Assembly: GCF_015710975.1 (NCBI RefSeq)
Contig: NZ_CP049783.1
Coordinates: forward strand, 4,941,501-5,005,500
Direction: 5' to 3'
DNA: 64,000 bases
DNA from: Paenibacillus polymyxa
GTDB taxonomy: Bacteria > Bacillota > Bacilli > Paenibacillales > Paenibacillaceae
In this document: positions 56,592 to 64,000 of the stretch, piece by piece
How the letters are laid out: every line of letters begins with the position of its first letter
Numbering within the stretch: the stretch's first letter is position 1
Translations under genes and position numbers: made by a program
Notes under the pieces: model-generated
What the model saw: the letters and a program-made list of their open reading frames with translations, nothing else
Databases searched by the model: none
What the model was told of the DNA's origin: nothing

Positions 56592-57446
56592 TTGACTAGT
56601 CTTCCCCTGCATCCGGCTTTGTCCGGAAAAACAGTTGTGGTAACCGGCGGTTCCGGCGTGTTGTGCAGCTCCATGGCCAAGGAGCTTGCCCGCCAGGGTA
56701 CCAAGGTCGCTATTTTGAACCGTACTGCTGATAAGGGCGAATTGATAGCCAAGGAAATTTGTGAGAGTGGTGGAGAATCCATCGCTGTTGCCTGCGATGT
56801 GACCGATGTTGAAAGCGTAAAGCAGGCTGAGGAGACGGTCCGTCGTCTGCTCGGTCCGTGCGATATTCTGATCAATGGAGCAGGCGGCAACCACCCCAGT
56901 GCGAATACGAGTTTGGAGACATTTCATCCTGAAGATCTGAACCAGTCTGGAATCACTACCTTTTTCGATCTCAGTGTACCTGGCTTCCGCAATGTGCTTG
57001 ATTTAAATTTTATCGGGACTTTAATCCCAACACAGGTTTTTTCCAAAGGCATGATCGGACGACCTGGCGCTGTGGTCCTTAACATATCCTCCATGAGCGC
57101 TCCCAGCCCAATGACCAAGATTCCCGCTTACAGCGCTGCCAAAGCCGCCATCAACAACTTCACCCAGTGGCTGGCCGTACATCTAGCCGAATCTGGCATT
57201 CGGGTGAATGCCATTGCCCCCGGATTTTTCCTGACAGAGCAGAACCGACAATTGCTCACCAACGAGGACGGCTCGCTTACCGAGCGTTCGGCCAAGATTA
57301 TTGCCCACACCCCTATGCGCCGTTTCGGTGAGCCTGAAGACCTCCTCGGAACGCTGCTTTGGCTGGCAGATGAAACCGCTTCTGGTTTTGTGACCGGTGC
57401 AGTCATTCCTATAGATGGTGGTTTTATGGCCTATTCGGGGGTATAG
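56592..57446 (+). CDS. uxuB: SDR-type D-mannonate oxidoreductase (fructuronate reductase)
   Basis: A 284-aa short-chain dehydrogenase. [16 protein letters not shown] is the nucleotide loop, [25 protein letters not shown] and YSAAKAA (catalytic Tyr-Lys) are typical of the SDR fructuronate reductases called UxuB/YjmF in Bacillus. It interconverts D-fructuronate and D-mannonate with NAD(P)H. It starts at TTG with GAGGA seven bases upstream. A second, unrelated fructuronate reductase lies at 59641, so the module has two enzymes for the same step or related substrates. Confidence 0.85.
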   Translation: MTSLPLHPALSGKTVVVTGGSGVLCSSMAKELARQGTKVAILNRTADKGELIAKEICESGGESIAVACDVTDVESVKQAEETVRRLLGPCDILINGAGGNHPSANTSLETFHPEDLNQSGITTFFDLSVPGFRNVLDLNFIGTLIPTQVFSKGMIGRPGAVVLNISSMSAPSPMTKIPAYSAAKAAINNFTQWLAVHLAESGIRVNAIAPGFFLTEQNRQLLTNEDGSLTERSAKIIAHTPMRRFGEPEDLLGTLLWLADETASGFVTGAVIPIDGGFMAYSGV

Positions 57447-57642
57447 AATCTTCACTTTCCATCCCTTGCCCTTCTATTTACAATTACGAAGTGGCAAGGG
57501 GCTTAGTGTGTCAACAACGCTCTACTATGGTTTCAACTGAATCCGTTTACATAAATAATAAGTCGAAGGAAGCATTGCTCAATTGGTCATGCTTTAATTT
57601 ATCACATTCTCCTATGCGTATATTCAAGCAGGATTACACTTG

Positions 57643-57656
57643 TCTTGTATACAAGA
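57643..57656. promoter_or_regulatory. GntR-type operator, copy 1 (between convergent genes)
   Basis: TCTTGTATACAAGA, a perfect 14-bp palindrome identical to the site in the uxuA promoter. It lies downstream of both neighbouring convergent genes, an odd place for an operator. The rest of 57447-57750 shows no gene I can support. Confidence 0.65.
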
Positions 57657-57750
57657 TATCGAACCTCTATGAAAATTCTTCAATTCCATCCACCGCTTGA
57701 CGGCAAACAACTAGACTCACGAGCAAAAAAATGAATAACACAGACCAGCA

Positions 57751-58404
57751 TTATTTCTTGATATAGCCAGCGAACTGCCGGAGGAATTCGAGAGAATGTA
57801 TATCCTTTCGGAGATGATGGTGAACCAGATCATCCATTTTGCTTGTATCCTGATTCAACATATATTCAAGCATAGTTTGGTGCTCATGCCAGATTTCCAT
57901 CAGCTTCCCTGCTTCCAGCATATGGAGCTTGCGATATCTGATATAGTGAACATTTGATTGCTGAATCAGCTGCCAAAGAAATTCTCGGCCCACCAATTGG
58001 AACATAGTATGGTGGAACTGATCGTCCAAAATGAGAAATTGATCCGTAGCATGATCGTCTTCAATGACAGCCCTCTGCCTGTCCAAAATTTCGCTCAGCT
58101 TCTGTATATCGCTTAATGCAAATTGCGTAGAAAGCTCCTTCATAATCTCTTTTTCCACTGCGCTTCTCAAGTAGCTCATTTGTTCTACGGACTCCAGATC
58201 AATATATGAGACAATGTTCCCCTTCTTGGGAAAAATATCAATATAAGACTCCAGCGCAAGCTGTTTCAACACATCGCGCAGCGGAGTTCTGGACAACTGG
58301 AAGCGTTCTGACAAGGTCGTCTCGCTGAGCAGAGTCCCAGGCTTTAAGGTCAACGACAAAATATCATTTTTCAAAAGCTGCTTGATTTCTTCCTTTGTAA
58401 ACAT
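57751..58404 (-). CDS. GntR-family regulator (FCD type), probable repressor of hexuronate genes
   Basis: A 217-aa protein. The winged helix (LLSETTLSERFQLSRTPLRDVLKQLALESYIDIFPKKG) is followed by the all-helical FCD domain (about 85-210) with DDQFHHTMF, HEHQTMLEYM and the metal-binding-type HHHLRKD. It is divergent from uxuA, and TCTTGTATACAAGA stands in that promoter. Members of this group (UxuR, ExuR types) respond to hexuronates or their products. Confidence 0.88.
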   Translation of the reverse strand: MFTKEEIKQLLKNDILSLTLKPGTLLSETTLSERFQLSRTPLRDVLKQLALESYIDIFPKKGNIVSYIDLESVEQMSYLRSAVEKEIMKELSTQFALSDIQKLSEILDRQRAVIEDDHATDQFLILDDQFHHTMFQLVGREFLWQLIQQSNVHYIRYRKLHMLEAGKLMEIWHEHQTMLEYMLNQDTSKMDDLVHHHLRKDIHSLEFLRQFAGYIKK

Positions 58405-58519
58405 AACATTCCTGCCTTCACTTTATAAATCTAGTCTTATTATAAAGCATTTTGATGTGATAGACTCCTCAAAAATTGTCATTGACAAGGATAAACTTTG
58501 CATTTTATGATCAAGTCAA

Positions 58520-58533
58520 TCTTGTATACAAGA
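58520..58533. promoter_or_regulatory. GntR-type operator, copy 2 (uxuA promoter)
   Basis: TCTTGTATACAAGA, 30 bases upstream of the uxuA start codon, in the divergent region with the GntR gene. It is placed to block transcription or initiation. Confidence 0.78.
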
Positions 58534-58563
58534 TTAAAAAAATCAATCAGGGAGGGTATCGTT

Positions 58564-59640
58564 ATGAACATGACCTGGAGATGGTATGGGGAAGGCAATG
58601 ACAATATTACACTGGATCATATCCGGCAAATTCCAGGAGTTATGGGCATTGTTTGGTCTTTACATGATAAGATAGCCGGTGAAATATGGGAAATGGAGCG
58701 AATTCAGGAGGTAGCTGATCAGATTACAAGCAAGGGCTTTAGTACGGCAGTCGTAGAGAGTGTAAATGTCCACGATGATATCAAAATCGGCCTCCCATCC
58801 CGCGAACAATACATTAACATTTATATTGATACCATTCGCAAATTGGCCAAAGTAGGAGTCAAGGTGATTTGCTATAACTTTATGCCTGTCTTTGACTGGA
58901 CCAGAACGGAGCTTTATAAGGAACTGCCTGACGGATCTAACGCCCTCTTTTATGAAAAGGCTGCCATTACCGATAACCCCCGTCAAATGGTGGATCGGAT
59001 TCTCAAGGGAGCCGGGAAGTTCACGATGCCAGGCTGGGAACCGGAGCGGTTGGCGAGACTGGATGAACTGTTTGCTGCTTACGCAGATGTCACCGAAGAC
59101 AAGCTGTTTGACAACCTGAAGTATTTTCTTGAGCGCATCATCCCGGTTTGCGAGGAGGTTGACATCAAGATGGCCATTCATCCTGATGATCCGGCATGGC
59201 CCATCTTCGGGTTGCCGAGAATTGTCCGAAGTCGTGAGACCATCCGGCGCATCCTAGATGCAGTGAACAGTCCATATAATGGTCTAACCTTCTGCACAGG
59301 CTCACTGGGGACTAACCCTGAGAATGATTTGCCAGCTATGATTCGGGAGTTCCATGATCGTATTCATTTTGCACATATTCGTAATGTCAAGGTGTTTGAG
59401 AATGGCGACTTTATTGAAGTGTCACATCGCGGGAAAGACGGAAGCGTCGATATACCGGAAGTGGTTAGAGCTTATCACGAAAAAGGCTATCAGGGATATG
59501 TGCGCCCAGATCACGGTAGACATCTATGGGGAGAAGAAAAGAATTGTCGGCCAGGCTACGGTTTGTATGACCGTGCACTGGGAGTTATGTACTTGCTTGG
59601 TGTCTGGGATAGTCTCGCTCAAAGCAAAGGAGTGAAATAG
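58564..59640 (+). CDS. uxuA: Mannonate dehydratase
   Basis: A 358-aa TIM-barrel enzyme that converts D-mannonate to 2-keto-3-deoxygluconate. Landmarks: MTWRWYGEGNDNITLDHIRQ at the start, VKVICYNFMPVFDWTR, MAIHPDDP (metal and active-site His/Asp), CTGSLGTNPEND, HFAHIRNV and RPDHGRHLWGE near the end. ATG at 58564 follows GGGAGGG. It is joined to the next gene with no gap, and the GntR operator lies upstream. Function and operon place are consistent with use of glucuronate released by GH115. Confidence 0.94.
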   Translation: MNMTWRWYGEGNDNITLDHIRQIPGVMGIVWSLHDKIAGEIWEMERIQEVADQITSKGFSTAVVESVNVHDDIKIGLPSREQYINIYIDTIRKLAKVGVKVICYNFMPVFDWTRTELYKELPDGSNALFYEKAAITDNPRQMVDRILKGAGKFTMPGWEPERLARLDELFAAYADVTEDKLFDNLKYFLERIIPVCEEVDIKMAIHPDDPAWPIFGLPRIVRSRETIRRILDAVNSPYNGLTFCTGSLGTNPENDLPAMIREFHDRIHFAHIRNVKVFENGDFIEVSHRGKDGSVDIPEVVRAYHEKGYQGYVRPDHGRHLWGEEKNCRPGYGLYDRALGVMYLLGVWDSLAQSKGVK

Positions 59641-61248
59641 ATGCTCCAGCTTGACCGGAAAGGTCTTTTAGATAAGGCGGCCTGGGAAGCAGTAGGCATC
59701 GAACTGCCGAAGTATGATCTGGAGCTTGTAGCCCATAACACCCGAGTTAGACCGCAATGGGTGCATTTCGGCGCAGGCAATATTTTTCGGGGGTTCGTAG
59801 CCAATGCACAGCAACAACTGCTGAATAGTTTGAAAGCGGATACAGGTATAATTGCGGCCGAAACCTTTGATTTTGAAATGATTGACAAAGCCTACAAGCC
59901 TTACGACAATCTAACCTTGCTGGTGTTAATGAGTGCAGACGGTAAATTTCACAAAAGTGTGGTCGCAAGCATCGTTGAGAGCCTTGCAACGGAGCAGAAT
60001 CGTCCGGACGACTATCTCCGTCTGCTTGAAGTATTTGAAAATCCGACTCTGCAAATGGCCAGCTTCACTGTCACGGAAAAAGGATACGGCCTCACCGGGC
60101 CCGACGGTAAGTATCTGGCTGTTGTGGAGAGGGATTTAGTGAATGGTCCTGAACAGCCGGTGCATGTGATGAGCATAGCTACTTCGCTTGCCTATCGGCG
60201 TTATTTAAAGGGACAACATCCAATGACCTTGGTAAGCATGGATAATTGCTCCCATAACGGCGATCTGTTAAAGGATAGTATGATTGCTATCGCCAAGGAG
60301 TGGACGCGCAGAGGCCTGGTAGAGAAAGGATTTGCAGACTATCTGCAGAATGAGGAAAAAATAACCTTCCCGCTGACTATGATTGATAAAATCACCCCCC
60401 GCCCTTCCTTACAGGTACAATCTGCTCTTCGAGAGCTGGGGTTAGCCGACATGGAGATTGTCGTTACCTCCAGACATACGTATACGGCTCCCTTTGTCAA
60501 TGCTGAGGTTAGCGAGTATTTGGTCATTGAAGACAAGTTTACAAACGGGAGACCTGCACTGGAGGAAGCTGGCATCATCTTCACAAATCGGGATACGGTA
60601 GACAAAGTGGAGAAGATGAAAGTCACGACCTGTCTCAATCCGCTACATACAGCGCTGGCCCTCTCCGGTTGTCTGCTTGGGTATCAGCTCATTGCAGATG
60701 AAATGAAGGACCGCACCTTGCGTCGTCTAGTGGAAGCCATCGGCTACAAGGAAGGCTTGCCTGTTGTGGTTGATCCCGGAATTATCCAACCCCAAGCGTT
60801 CATTAACGAGGTATTGCAGGAACGCTTCGCCAATCCCTATATTCCAGATACGCCACAGCGGATTGCAACAGATACTTCTCAAAAGATGAGCATCCGTTTT
60901 GGCGAAACCATAAAGTCGTATGTTAGCACAGCAGGGCTTGATCCCACCGACCTGACTGCTATTCCCTTGACCATTGCGATCTGGTGTCGTTATTTGCTGG
61001 GGGTGGATGATCAAGGAGCACCCTTCAAACTCAGTCCGGACCCGTTACTGGATACATTGCAGGGGTATTTGCAGAATACGAAGCTAGGCGATCAGACCTC
61101 TGGGGTTCGCAACCTCCTTGAGGATGAAAAACTGTTCGGCGTCCGATTATATGAGATTGGTCTGGGCGACAAGATTGAAGCCATGTTTCATGAAATGCTA
61201 TCAGGTCCCGGAGCAGTCCGAAGCACCATAGAGAAGTATGTGAACTAG
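59641..61248 (+). CDS. Mannitol dehydrogenase-family D-mannonate oxidoreductase (fructuronate reductase)
   Basis: A 535-aa polyol-specific long-chain dehydrogenase. VHFGAGNIFRGFVA is the N-terminal nucleotide-binding motif, SMDNCSHNGD and KVTTCLNPLHTALA (Lys and His of the catalytic centre) are family signatures. The start codon directly abuts the uxuA stop. It reduces fructuronate to mannonate (E. coli UxuB type). With the SDR enzyme at 56592 the cluster holds two non-homologous enzymes for this step; one may prefer tagaturonate or another keto-uronate. Confidence 0.9.
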   Translation: MLQLDRKGLLDKAAWEAVGIELPKYDLELVAHNTRVRPQWVHFGAGNIFRGFVANAQQQLLNSLKADTGIIAAETFDFEMIDKAYKPYDNLTLLVLMSADGKFHKSVVASIVESLATEQNRPDDYLRLLEVFENPTLQMASFTVTEKGYGLTGPDGKYLAVVERDLVNGPEQPVHVMSIATSLAYRRYLKGQHPMTLVSMDNCSHNGDLLKDSMIAIAKEWTRRGLVEKGFADYLQNEEKITFPLTMIDKITPRPSLQVQSALRELGLADMEIVVTSRHTYTAPFVNAEVSEYLVIEDKFTNGRPALEEAGIIFTNRDTVDKVEKMKVTTCLNPLHTALALSGCLLGYQLIADEMKDRTLRRLVEAIGYKEGLPVVVDPGIIQPQAFINEVLQERFANPYIPDTPQRIATDTSQKMSIRFGETIKSYVSTAGLDPTDLTAIPLTIAIWCRYLLGVDDQGAPFKLSPDPLLDTLQGYLQNTKLGDQTSGVRNLLEDEKLFGVRLYEIGLGDKIEAMFHEMLSGPGAVRSTIEKYVN

Positions 61249-61262
61249 AACTTACATTAAAC

Positions 61263-61297
61263 AATCCCCCTGCCACGAAACTTTGGTCAGGGGGATT
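61263..61297. terminator. Terminator of the uxuA operon
   Basis: AATCCCCCTG pairs perfectly with CAGGGGGATT around a 15-base loop, followed by T-rich sequence. Confidence 0.85.
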
Positions 61298-61354
61298 TGT
61301 AATTCTCATGTTTGTTAGCTTGTTGTCAACAGTAGAACCGGGCCACAACTCTGA

Positions 61355-62116
61355 TTAGAATCCTGCCGTCCAACCCGCATCAGCAGCAATAACTGCCCCA
61401 TTCACAAAGCTCGACTCGTCTGAAGCCAAGAAAAGGGCTATTTTCGCGATTTCTTCAGCCTGCCCTACACGAGGAATTACGCCTTGCGTGACCTTCGTTC
61501 GAGATGCGCCAAACTCATTCAAGTTATGAATCGTTGAAGTAATGTTGGTAGCTGTTGCACCTGACGCAATGGCATTGCATCGAATGCCTTTTTGAGCATA
61601 CATAAATCCCGTGTTTTTCGTAATACCGACTACCGCATGCTTTGAGGCGGTATAGGCAGCGCCTGCATGCGCACCACTGAAGCCACCCGTAGATGCCGTA
61701 TTTATAATTACTCCATTTCCTTTATCCAGGAAGATCGGGATTACTTTGCGAATCGCACGCATAACGCTTTTTGTATTAATATCGAATATCAAATCCCATG
61801 TCTCGTCGTCCACATCCCCTACTGGCGCCATGTTATCCATAACGCCCGCATTGTTAACCAAAATGTCGAGAGTTCCGAATTCATTAACAGCTGTATCGAT
61901 CAAAGCATGTATATCATTCAAATCAGCAACATTGGTTTTTATTGCAATGGCGTTTCCTCCAGCTGATTTAATTCCTGCTGCAACCGCTTCTGCTCCTTCA
62001 ATGTTCAGGTCTGAAAGAACAACACTTGCCCCTTCTTTTGCAAATAATTCTGCAATCGCTTTCCCCATTCCTGATGCTGAGCCTGTAACGACCGCAACTT
62101 TTCCTCCCAAACGCAT
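61355..62116 (-). CDS. Short-chain dehydrogenase/reductase (classical SDR)
   Basis: A 253-aa enzyme with VVTGSASGMGKA (TGxxxGxG), LSDLN (Asp favours NAD), NNAG, NTAST (catalytic Ser) and YTASK (Tyr, Lys). It resembles 3-oxoacyl-ACP reductase/glucose-dehydrogenase-like SDRs; the actual substrate is unknown. ATG at 62116 follows GGAGGG, better than a start 15 bases upstream. It is convergent with the uxuA operon and divergent from the MFS gene. Confidence 0.88.
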   Translation of the reverse strand: MRLGGKVAVVTGSASGMGKAIAELFAKEGASVVLSDLNIEGAEAVAAGIKSAGGNAIAIKTNVADLNDIHALIDTAVNEFGTLDILVNNAGVMDNMAPVGDVDDETWDLIFDINTKSVMRAIRKVIPIFLDKGNGVIINTASTGGFSGAHAGAAYTASKHAVVGITKNTGFMYAQKGIRCNAIASGATATNITSTIHNLNEFGASRTKVTQGVIPRVGQAEEIAKIALFLASDESSFVNGAVIAADAGWTAGF

Positions 62117-62422
62117 GAAAGATCCCTCCAATGTTTTTTAATCAACCGTTCATTTGAAGTATGGATCAACTGCTAAATCAAAGTCAATTGTACGAAAGTA
62201 CAGGCGAATAATCTATCTTTCATACCATAACCCTGATAGTCCCCTTGTAAGATAAAACTGTGTGTATCACGTTGATAAGGAGCAGGATGCATATTATTAA
62301 GAGTTTATCGATTTATTTTTACAATTTCTGTAGAATTATATATATACTTTTCCAGAGTAATGGTATATTCTAGTAAAAACAATGCTCATATAAAAAAATA
62401 TGACCTTATGGAGGGACAGGCC

Positions 62423-63631
62423 TTGAAGAGACTTTTCGCTTTAAGTTGTGCTTTCTATCTGTTAATCGGCGTCACCAGCGTGGTGCTTGGGACATTACTG
62501 CCGACTTTACTGCCTCACTATGGACGGGGGTACAGCGATGGTGGATTGCTGCTGTTCCTGCAGTTTTTCGGATTTCTTGTCGGCGTTCTGCTCACTCCCT
62601 TCATGGCTCTACATATGGGCCGCAAGTCCATGCTATCTATTGCCTTGGCCAGTATTGTGATAGCAGGTACCGTATTGGGTGTACTCCCCTCATGGAATTG
62701 GGTCATCGCAATGGCCATCTGGATTGGCTTCGGCTCAGGTATTATTGAATCTTCCATCGGAGCGTTCACCATTGAGTTCACCGAGGAGCAAAAAGCCGTA
62801 GCGATGTCCAAGCTGGATGTCTATTTTGCACTTGGTGCACTTCTTATTCCTGCGATTGTAAGCCTGTATATTTGGCTTGGAATGTGGTATCTGACCTTTT
62901 ACACCATCTCCCTTCTGACCTTTATCTTGGCGCTGTTTTGGCTTACTATGCCTGCTTCCGCCTCCTCTCATCTTACCCAAGCAGACATCCGCACTACTGA
63001 ACGTTCAGTTGAACAAGCCCGTTACTCAGGACAGCATCGTGTATTGCTAGGAATCTTCATTATATTCTTCTTTGTTTATATGGGCCTTGAACTGGGGCTC
63101 ATGAACTTCCTACCTTCTATTCTGACCGAAACGCTACAACTTCAGGGATCCGTAGCCTCGCTGGGTGTCAGCGTACTTTGGATTGCAATGATCATTGGTC
63201 GTATGTTCTCAGGAAGGATTGCAGAGTCAGCAGGATATATTCCTTTCCTACTATGGAGTGCAATCGGAACTTTCTGTTTCTTAGTCGCTATGGTGTTTAT
63301 ATCCAGCCAATGGGCTACATACCTTCTAATTTTTGGTGCAGGGATATTCATGTCTGGACTCTTCTGTATCGCACTTGTCTACGCCAACGTACTGATTCCG
63401 GGAATGACGGAGCGGACGACCAGTATTCTGATTGCGTCAGGCGGAATTGGCGGCTCAGTGCTTCAATACGTAATAGGCTGGAGCATGAGCGAATGGCCAG
63501 TGACAGCTAGCCTCTGGATCTTAGGAGGATTTACTTTGATTTTGCTGCTGGCACTTATTCTCACACATCTGTGGAATAATCGGGGCAGCCGAGTAATTGA
63601 CTCCCTTGTCCATCAGGGCAAGGAAGGATGA
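62423..63631 (+). CDS. MFS transporter
   Basis: A 402-aa, 12-helix transporter. It starts LKRLFALSCAFYLLIGVTSV; TM1 is followed by LLPTLLPHYGRGYSDGGLL; MALHMGRKSML is the loop 2-3 signature, and FSGRIAESAGYIP is its counterpart in the second half. The start chosen is TTG at 62423, seven bases after GGAGGG; the longer frame from 62360 has no site. Relatives include sugar and drug transporters. It is followed about 260 bp later by an aminotransferase gene. Confidence 0.85.
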   Translation: MKRLFALSCAFYLLIGVTSVVLGTLLPTLLPHYGRGYSDGGLLLFLQFFGFLVGVLLTPFMALHMGRKSMLSIALASIVIAGTVLGVLPSWNWVIAMAIWIGFGSGIIESSIGAFTIEFTEEQKAVAMSKLDVYFALGALLIPAIVSLYIWLGMWYLTFYTISLLTFILALFWLTMPASASSHLTQADIRTTERSVEQARYSGQHRVLLGIFIIFFFVYMGLELGLMNFLPSILTETLQLQGSVASLGVSVLWIAMIIGRMFSGRIAESAGYIPFLLWSAIGTFCFLVAMVFISSQWATYLLIFGAGIFMSGLFCIALVYANVLIPGMTERTTSILIASGGIGGSVLQYVIGWSMSEWPVTASLWILGGFTLILLLALILTHLWNNRGSRVIDSLVHQGKEG

Positions 63632-63893
63632 TATTGTTTTAGTCCTTAGGGGAGGTGAGGCCTATCGCGTTTTTGCTTTTCGGGCAGATTCTGTTGCTGC
63701 GGTTATCTCTCATATCTGTGAAATCGCAGGAACAGTCAAATTGTGGCTTCTTTGTCCATTAGGACATGGAAGGTGATTTTCTTATTTTGGGGAGGTGAGT
63801 TCAGCCTCGTTATGCTGATTGGGCGTTACTCTTTTTAAGGATGACTTAATGAAATGTATATTCTGATATGGAGGGGAAATATCGTGCATACCT

Positions 63894-64000
63894 TGACCAA
63901 AGAACGTTTCAGATACGGAAAAGGCATTACTTTGATTGACGATTCAGGTAAGGAGTATTTGGATGGCGTATCTGGCACCTTCAATCTGTCGCTCGGTTAT
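63894..64000 (+). CDS. Class III aminotransferase, N-terminal part (runs off the right edge)
   Basis: The first 35 codons read GTG start, then FRYGKGITLIDDSGKEYLDG and VSGTFNLSLGY. The phrase 'G.yl.D..Gk.YLDg.sG.....lGh/y' is the N-terminal signature of PLP-dependent class III (ornithine/GABA-type) aminotransferases. GGAGGGG stands about 7 bases before the GTG. The PLP Lys is beyond the window. Confidence 0.78.

Overview
The window looks like a chromosomal stretch from the Paenibacillus polymyxa group. The strongest pointers are the adjacent pair of a secreted GH16 lichenase (238 aa, 25109-25825) and a GH43 arabinoxylan arabinofuranohydrolase with CBM6 and CBM36-like modules (635 aa, 26020-27927), which matches what I recall of gluB and xynD of P. 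polymyxa. A gerKA/KC/KB-type spore germination operon, NRPS/PKS remnants, and low-GC Gram-positive ribosome binding sites and terminators agree with this. No rRNA, tRNA or CRISPR array was seen.

Layout. 1-2000: the start of a polyketide synthase gene, then a decayed mobile-element zone (TnsA-like fragment, inverted and dispersed repeats, C-terminus of a tyrosine recombinase) that has replaced the N-terminus of a short-chain dehydrogenase. 2100-10600: a family of membrane-anchored alpha/beta hydrolases around an OmpR-type two-component system, with a near-identical 49-bp promoter block in front of two of them and a related box between the regulator and a third. One hydrolase is a frameshifted pseudogene abutting an IS30-like remnant. 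11200-18200: two sugar modules, a GPH symporter with a divergent LacI regulator, and a sucrose module (GH32, LacY/CscB-type permease, LacI regulator). 18700-22900: a secreted serine hydrolase next to an AgrC/AgrA-like two-component system. 23200-24800: a MerR regulator with a GNAT acetyltransferase whose promoter carries a MerR-type dyad. 25100-28100: lichenase and arabinofuranohydrolase with a perfect cre site.

28400-32300: a truncated NRPS gene and about 2 kb of gene-poor, partly very AT-rich DNA. 32400-38500: glutamine amidotransferase-like protein, IclR regulator, and a MarR-controlled heterodimeric ABC exporter. 38600-42100: gene remnants (nitronate monooxygenase, epoxide hydrolase, LysR) around an alginate-lyase-like secreted enzyme with a ricin-type lectin domain. 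42000-46000: gerK-type operon whose C gene is frameshifted in a run of six G. 46300-51900: lipoprotein amidase, PaiA-like acetyltransferase with MarR regulator, a YczE-like membrane protein (again frameshifted in a run of six G), and a DapA-family aldolase/synthase. 51900-61300: a glucuronoxylan/hexuronate module (GH115 alpha-glucuronidase, AraC regulator, SDR-type and mannitol-dehydrogenase-type mannonate oxidoreductases, UxuA, GntR regulator with two identical 14-bp operators). 61300-64000: an SDR, an MFS transporter and the start of a class III aminotransferase.

Taken together the window is a carbohydrate-use and export accessory region. Xylan side chains (arabinose, methylglucuronate), beta-glucan and sucrose are handled by separately regulated modules, several with visible operators. 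The least explained part is the hydrolase/two-component island at 2.1-10.5 kb.
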